DNA from: CAYVAP01 sp964343195
GTDB taxonomy: Bacteria > Bacteroidota > Bacteroidia > J057
Assembly: GCA_964343195.1 (NCBI GenBank)
Contig: CAYFIR010000115.1
Span: 1 to 20,569 of the forward strand
Reading direction: 5' to 3'
Length of the DNA: 20,569 nucleotides
This document shows positions 15,318-20,569 of the stretch, one piece after another (within the stretch, counting starts at the first letter, position 1; every line of letters begins with the position of its first letter). The position numbers and the translations under genes were made by a program. Below the pieces are notes generated by a model. It was not told where the DNA came from. It worked only from the letters and a program-made list of their open reading frames with translations, and did no database searches.

Positions 15318-15779
15318 TCAAGATCCTCCTCCCACCACCTCCCTCACGATTTTCCCATGATGCCGCGTGTGCACATACACAAAGCGGCGAGTCATGCGCT
15401 GGTTCATTTGACCGAGATAGGGGTGGGGCCAATGGGCACTTTTGGGCAGGGCTTCCAACCGTACCAGGGCTTCTTCAGCTTCATGAAGTAGCTGATGCAG
15501 ATATTCTTCCGAAATATCCTCTCGCGGTACGACCGATTTCGGAGAGCGGGCGCTCCCCCGTGGGATGTGGGCCAAGGTCAGCACATACATCCTGCTCCAG
15601 TTTAGCGTCCAGCGAAAGCTTGTCTCCTTGGGCTGTTCGATGGCTTTTACCACCTCGAAGACCACCTTGAAGGCATGTGCCAGGTGCCAACCGACCGTCG
15701 CCCTGGATACGTTGGGATTGAGTCTGTCTCGCTCAGGAATGAGCTGGGCAAGGTCGCGAAGAAGAGCAGCAGTGTGCAT
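15318..15779 (-). CDS. DinB/DUF1569-like putative metal-binding protein
   Basis: 153 residues from an ATG. The pattern of an N-terminal WHLAH motif (His32, His35) and a C-terminal HPYLGQMNQ...YVHTRHHGKI segment (His137, His140, His141; HxxxH) fits the four-helix DinB/DUF1569 superfamily, whose members typically bind a metal through three histidines and include thiol-dependent transferases. The exact reaction is not predictable. It is a single-domain cytoplasmic protein without signal peptide. It lies downstream of the helical hypothetical gene on the same strand, but 294 bp of repeats and a weak terminator separate them, so independent transcription is likely. Its 3' end faces copy 2 of the 82-bp repeat. 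Confidence 0.7.
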   Translation of the reverse strand: MHTAALLRDLAQLIPERDRLNPNVSRATVGWHLAHAFKVVFEVVKAIEQPKETSFRWTLNWSRMYVLTLAHIPRGSARSPKSVVPREDISEEYLHQLLHEAEEALVRLEALPKSAHWPHPYLGQMNQRMTRRFVYVHTRHHGKIVREVVGGGS

Positions 15780-15926
15780 AGGGTGGGATTGAAGGATAGG
15801 GAAGAAGGAAAAAAGGTATATGGAAATATGGTATAAGGAACTGCTGTTGACCAGTGGTAGGATACCGTGACCGCACTTTTCAATTTGGTAATCAACTCAT
15901 TCTGCGTTTTTGGGGCAAAAAAGTCT

Positions 15927-15953
15927 CACGCGGAGGGCGCAGAGTCGCGGATG
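15927..15953 (-). repeat. 9-bp tandem repeat, CTCTGCGnn type
   Basis: On the plus strand three 9-bp units read CACGCGGAG, GGCGCAGAG, TCGCGGATG. The minus-strand form (CTCTGCGCC and so on) parallels the CTTTGCGnn array at 11626-11665. A purine-rich GGnAAATA-like stretch occupies about 15780-15836 in the same gap. Confidence 0.55.
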
Positions 15954-15975
15954 GAACATTCCGGTTTACGGAAGA

Positions 15976-16018
15976 AGAAGGGGAATTCACTGATTCTTTT
16001 TTGCCCCTTCTGTCAGTG
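15976..16018. other. Nested palindromes upstream of the DinB-like gene
   Basis: AGAAGGGG (15976-15983) pairs with CCCCTTCT (16004-16011). CACTGA (15988-15993) can instead pair with TCAGTG (16013-16018), so the two stems exclude each other. Function unknown. Confidence 0.4.
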
Positions 16019-16033
16019 TGAGAAAGCGTAGGA

Positions 16034-16060
16034 TGAAAAAGTAGTCAGGTTGAAAGCCTG
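16034..16060 (-). terminator. Weak candidate terminator of the helical hypothetical gene
   Basis: CAGG (16046-16049) and CCTG (16057-16060) form a short stem, followed on the minus strand by ACTACTTTTTC. It lies 13 bp after the stop at 16074. The stem is short, so support is modest. Confidence 0.4.
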
Positions 16061-16073
16061 CCGCATACCGTAC

Positions 16074-17480
16074 TCACCGGGGCATCAGCCCCTTAAAAAA
16101 CTCCGGGAACGCCTCGTAAATCTGCTCCGTGAGTCCTTTGGAAGAAAGCTGAAACGGCATGGATTGTTTGTCCGCGCGGGTCAACAGGTGCTGCGGAATC
16201 TCGTGGAGATGTAACTCGCCCAGGTAGTAGCTGCTGATGCAGACGTACCAACTCACCAGCGGCGGGGCCTGGGTCTGCCGACAATAGTCCTGCTCCAGGG
16301 TCATCAGTCGGAAGCGCCGCGAGAGTTCGTCGATCTTGCCAAACTGTCTCAACAGCAGCAGGCTCTCCAGATAGGCCGCAAAGAAGGCGTGCCAGCGATA
16401 GCGCAAAATCTCCTTCTCATAGGCCCGGAGGTTGATCTCCCCGTAAGAACGGGCCTTTTCGTATTCGCCGCGCATCACCAGGGTGCGCATGTAGAGGGCT
16501 GAGAAGCCAATTCGGCTATGGAAGTTGGGGGTAGTTTTCAGGGACGGCAGGGCTTCACGCAATATCCGCCAGCTTTCCTCGGCCTGCTCTTCCTGTACCA
16601 AAACCTTGCATAAGTTGTTGACATACAGCAGGTAGTCGTGGGTCTTGGACCGAATGGCCAGGTAGCCATAGTTGATCCCTTTGTCCATCTCGCCCAGCGC
16701 GGTGTGCAGCAGCAGGCGGTTGTTGTAGTAGTTGAGCAAAATGCGCCGCGAGTAGGGGCGACCTTTGGCGAGGTTCTGGTCCAGGTAGTCAAACAGCGGC
16801 AGCATGGGGCGATACTGCTTGTAGTTGAAGGCGATGTAGAGCAGCCGCACCAGCGCCATGTAGCGGGTGTGTCCGTCCAGTTCCTCGTCATAAAAGACAT
16901 CCGTGAGCCAGCGCTGCCACTGGATCGACTCGGTGCTGTGCTCTGAAAAATGCCGCACAATGTCGCGCGTCGCATACTCCAGTTGCTCATTGACGCGAAT
17001 GGATCGCTCATAGGCGGCACGATGCTTTTTGAGAAATTCGTCCACCAACTGGTACTCCTGATGCCGCAGCCGGATGAGCAAAAACTGGCGGTACTGCCGC
17101 AGCAATTCGAAAAACTTGGTGAAGTTGAAGATGGGCTGTTCAGATTTTCGAAGGGCCTTGAGCAGAGACTTTTCCTCCAACGGATTGATTCGGTCCGTAT
17201 GAATTTTTTGCTCCAGATCTACCATCCATTCGAAGTGGGCGTCCACGTCGATGGCTTTCAGCTGCTTTTGTACCCAGTTTTTCAGGTGAGAGTACTTACG
17301 CCTGTCGAGGTGAGGATCAAAAGCTTTGGGAGCATGAAGGTGGTTGCAGTTGTAGTCCAGAAGCTTTAGCACTCCCAGCTTTTCCTCGTCTTCCAGCTGC
17401 TGAATGGAAAGCAGGTAATGCGTTTCGTGTGGCAGCAACTGATCAGCAAATGCTCCGAATGTTTTCAGCTTGGGACGCAT
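16074..17480 (-). CDS. Helical (TPR-like) cytoplasmic hypothetical protein
   Basis: 468 residues from the ATG at 17480 (MRPKLKTFG); a TTG at 17504 would add eight residues. There is no signal peptide or membrane segment. The protein is almost entirely helical, rich in Leu, Tyr, Arg and Glu. From about residue 200 on, paired helices recur with TPR-like spacing (YMALVRLLYIAFNYKQYRPM, ILLNYYNNRLLLHTALGEMD, ALYMRTLVMRGEYEKARSYG). Such folds are protein-interaction scaffolds. The first 180 residues are less regular and carry many charged residues. I do not recognise a named family. A CAAATATA at 17581-17588 (minus strand TATATTTG) is a good -7 box about 100 nt upstream of the start. Confidence 0.75.
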   Translation of the reverse strand: MRPKLKTFGAFADQLLPHETHYLLSIQQLEDEEKLGVLKLLDYNCNHLHAPKAFDPHLDRRKYSHLKNWVQKQLKAIDVDAHFEWMVDLEQKIHTDRINPLEEKSLLKALRKSEQPIFNFTKFFELLRQYRQFLLIRLRHQEYQLVDEFLKKHRAAYERSIRVNEQLEYATRDIVRHFSEHSTESIQWQRWLTDVFYDEELDGHTRYMALVRLLYIAFNYKQYRPMLPLFDYLDQNLAKGRPYSRRILLNYYNNRLLLHTALGEMDKGINYGYLAIRSKTHDYLLYVNNLCKVLVQEEQAEESWRILREALPSLKTTPNFHSRIGFSALYMRTLVMRGEYEKARSYGEINLRAYEKEILRYRWHAFFAAYLESLLLLRQFGKIDELSRRFRLMTLEQDYCRQTQAPPLVSWYVCISSYYLGELHLHEIPQHLLTRADKQSMPFQLSSKGLTEQIYEAFPEFFKGLMPR

Positions 17481-17930
17481 GTTTTGTGGAAAACTGGTTG
17501 ACAAATTAGTCTATATCTGATTGGAGATCGCCTAACGTATTGGCCATCAATTTTTTACATAGAATCAGATGTGGGGGTGACAAATATAGCGATAATCCAC
17601 TCCTACACCTCTGGAATGAAGGGAAATATGGGGCACTACCTTTTTCTGAACCGGTAAAATGCCAAAAGTCATTCCTCCTTGAGAATTTGTCAGACTCTCA
17701 AAGGTATTGAGAATGCTCTATGTGTTGATGGGGTAAGTTGTTGTAAATGAGTTTGTTGGGTGTTGTAATAGTCGTAATGAAAATCGCAGGAGGCATTTGC
17801 TGCAAAATGTCAGCCCCTTTTTTGCGCTGAACCCGTTCGCAAAAATCTGTTGAGTGAACCTACATTTATTCTAAACGTCGAAGCCCTACTCGCAACCGGG
17901 GTTGACACAAACAAGGAATACTACTACTAC
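17481..17930. other. Divergent intergenic region before the symporter
   Basis: 450 bp with no convincing gene (369 bp if the symporter starts at TTG 17850). It holds the minus-strand box TATATTTG (17588-17581) for the helical gene and an inverted repeat TTGAGA (17679-17684)/TCTCAA (17696-17701) that could be an operator. No clear -7 box was found for the symporter. Unlike most gaps here, it has no short tandem array. Confidence 0.5.
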
Positions 17931-19460
17931 ATGGCTACCCAAGAACTGGTTTGGGGTACCGCAGGTCTATTGGTCCTGTTGGGTGCTGGAATACTATGGC
18001 TGGTGATCAGAGGCGCAAGGCAGACTCGCTCGATGCGGGATTATGCCCTCGGCAGCGTTCAGTTTTCGCCGACCTTCGTGGCGCTCTCACTAGCTGCGTC
18101 GATCACCAGTGCAGCGACATTTATCATTAATCCTGGATTTATTGCTCTGTATGGCCTCAGTGGAGTGCTTGCCTTAGGCATAGTGCTCCCCATCGGCCTT
18201 TACATATCTCTGGTCGTCCTGACCAAAAGTTACCGCAAATATGGCCAATCGGTTCAGGCACTGACCATGGCCCAGTGGATCGGCCAACGTTATGGCAGCA
18301 AGGGATTTGCCTTCTTTTTTGCCCTGCTGTCGCTGCTGCTGATCACCTTCGTCGTGCTCATCTGTGTGGGCATGACCAAGGTGCTCTCCAAGGCCCTCAA
18401 TGTGGACGAACTACCCGTGCTTCTGGGGCTGATCACCTTTGTCTTTGGCTATATGATGTTTGGCGGTGCCAATTCGATGGTCTACACCAATACCATACAG
18501 GCTGCTATGATGATCCTGGTCGCAGCGATCCTGCTTGGGTCTGGCTATGAGCACTTTAGCAGCGGAGTTCATGGTTTTTTGGACGAATTGGCGGCCATCG
18601 ACCCCAATCTGGTGTCGGCCACCAATCCCGAAAGCCCGCTATTTCGGGACTTCTTCGAAATCATCTTCTGCAATTTCATCGTGGGCATTGCCATTGTATG
18701 CCAGCCCCACATCATCACCAAATCGCTATTGGTCAAAGAGGACAAGGACGTCAACAAGTTCCTACTGATCGCCATCCTGGTGGAAACGCTGTTTTTCCTG
18801 GTGGTCTTTGTCGGACTGTATGCGCGGATCAGCTTCCCGGACTTGACAGTAGGCGGCGAAGCCCTCAAAATGGACGGCATTGTGTCGGCCTATGTGGTGA
18901 GTGAATTTCCGGTGTATGTCGGCATCGTCCTGATCCTGGGACTGCTGGCGGCGGGACTCTCGACGCTGGAAGGCCTCATCCAGAGCATTCCCACCAGCAT
19001 CAGCGCTGACATCATCGAGCCGCTGATGGGAGACAGGCTAGGGGAGGGGGAAGCCAGGGATCGGAACCTCATTCGAATCAACAAGGCTGTTATCGTCCTA
19101 CTGGCCATTGTCACGGCCTTTCTCTCCTATGATCAATTGTTAAATCCCAGTCTGAGCGTCGGCATTTTCGCCCAAAACGGCGTGTATGCGTACTTCTCGG
19201 CGGCTTTTATTCCGGTGCTGATGGGCATATTCTTCAAGGATGTGCCCCGACAGGCTCCGACCATTGCCTCGGTAGTCGCGGTGACTGTTCACTTCGGCAT
19301 ATTCTACGGAAGGCTGGGTTCCTATATGCAGGACCCTGTCCGCAACCCTGCGATTGCCTCGGCAATGGCCATTCTGGTCTCAACCCTGGTCGGGTTAATG
19401 GTGCTATGGACCATGCACCGAACCTCTACCACTTCCCCTGCTAATGTATCGACTCCATGA
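17931..19460 (+). CDS. Sodium:solute symporter (SSS family)
   Basis: 509 residues from the ATG at 17931, with an AAGGA about 15 nt upstream; a TTG at 17850 would add 27 polar residues ahead of the first membrane helix and cannot be excluded. The protein is an integral inner-membrane carrier with about 13 hydrophobic helices, as expected for the SSS family, which couples Na+ entry to uptake of solutes such as sugars, amino acids or carboxylates. Family marks are the early SLAASITSAATFIINPG helix, the RKYGQSVQALTMAQWIGQRYG loop and helix, the FGGANSMVYTNTIQ segment and the GLLAAGLSTLEGLIQS helix. The substrate cannot be read from sequence. Its last four bases overlap the start of the hydrolase gene (ATGA), indicating translational coupling, so the transported solute may be a product of that hydrolase. 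Confidence 0.9.
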   Translation: MATQELVWGTAGLLVLLGAGILWLVIRGARQTRSMRDYALGSVQFSPTFVALSLAASITSAATFIINPGFIALYGLSGVLALGIVLPIGLYISLVVLTKSYRKYGQSVQALTMAQWIGQRYGSKGFAFFFALLSLLLITFVVLICVGMTKVLSKALNVDELPVLLGLITFVFGYMMFGGANSMVYTNTIQAAMMILVAAILLGSGYEHFSSGVHGFLDELAAIDPNLVSATNPESPLFRDFFEIIFCNFIVGIAIVCQPHIITKSLLVKEDKDVNKFLLIAILVETLFFLVVFVGLYARISFPDLTVGGEALKMDGIVSAYVVSEFPVYVGIVLILGLLAAGLSTLEGLIQSIPTSISADIIEPLMGDRLGEGEARDRNLIRINKAVIVLLAIVTAFLSYDQLLNPSLSVGIFAQNGVYAYFSAAFIPVLMGIFFKDVPRQAPTIASVVAVTVHFGIFYGRLGSYMQDPVRNPAIASAMAILVSTLVGLMVLWTMHRTSTTSPANVSTP

Positions 19461-20434
19461 AAAATTCAACCAAGCTAATCACACACGTGCTGTTTCTGCT
19501 GCTGCCAGCTCTTTGGAGCTGCAGCACTGGGCAGCAAGCCTCACACTCAACGACTATGAACGCCCACTACTACTCATACACGGTTCAGACTCAAACACTA
19601 CCCAATGGTCAGGAAGTAGCCTATACTGATACCGGATCAGGAGAAGAGACCCTGTTGCTGGTTCACGGGCTTGGCAGCTACCTGCCCATTTACAACAAGT
19701 TGATTCCATTACTCAGCGATCAGTATCGCTGCATTGCCATAGACCTGCCCGGTTTTGGCAAGTCGGGCTGGCCCATAGCGGACACCCTTTCGATTTCCTG
19801 GTATGCTGAGCAATTGACTCAATTTATCCGGGAGATGGACCTGGAAAATGTTACCCTGCTCGGCCACTCTATGGGGGCGCAGATTAGCATGCGACTGGCA
19901 CTGAACGAAGAAATTCCCCTGCAGCAATTGGTCTTGTTGGCACCCGCGGGCATTGAGACGTTTACTCCTGAAGAAGCTGCTCAGATGAAGCAGGTGATGA
20001 CCCCTGTTTCCATTTACTCCCAACCTGACGCCCAGATACAGCAAAATTTTGCGGTGAACTTCGCGGACAACCAGCTCCACGCCGATGCTCAGTTTATGTA
20101 TGAAGATCGGTTGAAGCTAAAAGCCGATAGCAACGCATATCAGCGTTTTGCCACGGTATTTACCCAGAGCGTCGCAGCGATGCTCAACGGCCCCGTTTTT
20201 CAGGAGTTGGACCAACTATCCGTACCGACTCTAGTCCTATTTGGCGAAAACGATCTCCTCATCCCTAACCGATACCTCCATCCTGGGCTCACGACAGATA
20301 AAGTCGGAGAATCTGCCCGGGACCAGATCCCCAATTGTGAATTGAAAATGCTGCCAAATTGCGGCCATTTTGTTCCCTGGGAACAACCCGATATGGTCAG
20401 TGAGGCCATTTTGAGGGAAGTGGAAGTGAAATAG
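19457..20434 (+). CDS. Alpha/beta-hydrolase lipoprotein
   Basis: 325 residues from an ATG that overlaps the symporter stop. The signal peptide ends in a lipobox LWSC (Cys22), so the enzyme is probably anchored in the envelope. The fold follows the alpha/beta-hydrolase order: LLLVHGLGSY (oxyanion loop), IDLPGFGKSG, nucleophile elbow GHSMG with Ser138, a lid region (about residues 170-245), acid Asp266 in FGENDLLIP and His304 in NCGHFVPWEQP. The triad is complete, so it should hydrolyse an ester, amide or similar bond, but the substrate is unknown. Coupling to the symporter suggests that an extracytoplasmic substrate is cut and a product imported. No terminator was seen after it; purine-rich and ACCCTATAC repeats begin 11 bp beyond the stop. 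Confidence 0.92.
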   Translation: MKNSTKLITHVLFLLLPALWSCSTGQQASHSTTMNAHYYSYTVQTQTLPNGQEVAYTDTGSGEETLLLVHGLGSYLPIYNKLIPLLSDQYRCIAIDLPGFGKSGWPIADTLSISWYAEQLTQFIREMDLENVTLLGHSMGAQISMRLALNEEIPLQQLVLLAPAGIETFTPEEAAQMKQVMTPVSIYSQPDAQIQQNFAVNFADNQLHADAQFMYEDRLKLKADSNAYQRFATVFTQSVAAMLNGPVFQELDQLSVPTLVLFGENDLLIPNRYLHPGLTTDKVGESARDQIPNCELKMLPNCGHFVPWEQPDMVSEAILREVEVK

Positions 20435-20445
20435 GGGACTATGGC

Positions 20446-20490
20446 GGGGAATATGGGAAATAAGGGAAATAAGGGGGAATAGGGGGCATA
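20446..20490 (+). repeat. 9-bp tandem repeat, GGGAAATAA type
   Basis: Five contiguous 9-bp units read GGGGAATAT, GGGAAATAA, GGGAAATAA, GGGGGAATA, GGGGGCATA. A G-tract opens every unit. Starts 11 bp after the hydrolase stop. Confidence 0.85.
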
Positions 20491-20514
20491 TGGGCACTCT
20501 GGTTATTCGTATCG

Positions 20515-20569
20515 ACCCTATACACCCTATACACCCTATACACCCTATACACCCTATACACCCTATACA
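20515..20569 (+). repeat. 9-bp tandem repeat, ACCCTATAC
   Basis: Six identical, contiguous copies of ACCCTATAC (20515-20568) with the array running off the end of the window. No variation between copies. Confidence 0.95.

Noticed and set aside
16638..17369. Two plus-strand open frames (102 and 139 codons)
   Set aside because: Antisense to the helical hypothetical gene, which has the more natural composition and a promoter-like box.
20515..20569. CRISPR array or telomere-like end
   Set aside because: Units are 9 bp, contiguous and without spacers; no cas genes. Nothing else suggests a replicon end, and the window boundary is arbitrary.

Overview
The window looks like a chromosomal stretch from a Bacteroidota member, most likely a Saprospiria/Lewinella-type marine or environmental lineage; that depth is inference. 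The support is a type IX secretion (T9SS) C-terminal sorting domain, a 7TMR-DISM receptor fused to a class III cyclase with the 'RFVP' linker, a LysRS with the C-terminal extension usual in this phylum, genes mostly without Shine-Dalgarno sites, and several TAnnTTTG-type -7 boxes. Base composition is near 50% G+C, with one clearly AT-rich gene.

Layout. 1-6955: an NPP-type phosphodiesterase lipoprotein and a glycine-rich T9SS surface protein (both minus strand), then a divergent membrane-receptor nucleotidyl cyclase (plus) and a small convergent hypothetical gene (minus). The block is bracketed by two inverted copies of one intergenic repeat (87-165 and 6963-7064). 6956-8211: a repeat-filled gap, then a minus-strand pair encoding a holin_4_2-type membrane protein and a small acidic lipoprotein, with a strong terminator at 7233-7263. 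8338-13443: an AT-rich WG-repeat gene, lysS and glyS, all plus strand. The WG gene and lysS are each preceded by a copy of the same promoter-like repeat. 13452-15229: a Fic (AMPylator-type) gene lying between two copies of an 82-bp two-hairpin repeat. 15318-17480: a DinB/DUF1569-like protein and a helical hypothetical protein (minus). 17931-20434: a sodium:solute symporter overlapping a lipoprotein alpha/beta hydrolase by 4 nt. The window ends inside a tandem 9-bp repeat.

How the genes relate. The two aminoacyl-tRNA synthetases are the housekeeping core. The WG-repeat and Fic genes look like accessory genes in the gaps next to them, each associated with direct repeats. The symporter-hydrolase pair is the clearest two-gene functional unit.

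The most unusual signal is in the gaps. Most of the larger ones carry a different short tandem repeat with 7-bp units (GAATTAC, GTTCAAA, NTCTGAC) or 9-bp units (ACAGGATTA, CTTTGCGnn, GGGAAATAA, ACCCTATAC), several next to tiny CCGC-NNN-GCGG hairpins. They recall the heptanucleotide STRR repeats of filamentous cyanobacteria. No tRNA, rRNA, CRISPR array, transposase or integrase was seen.
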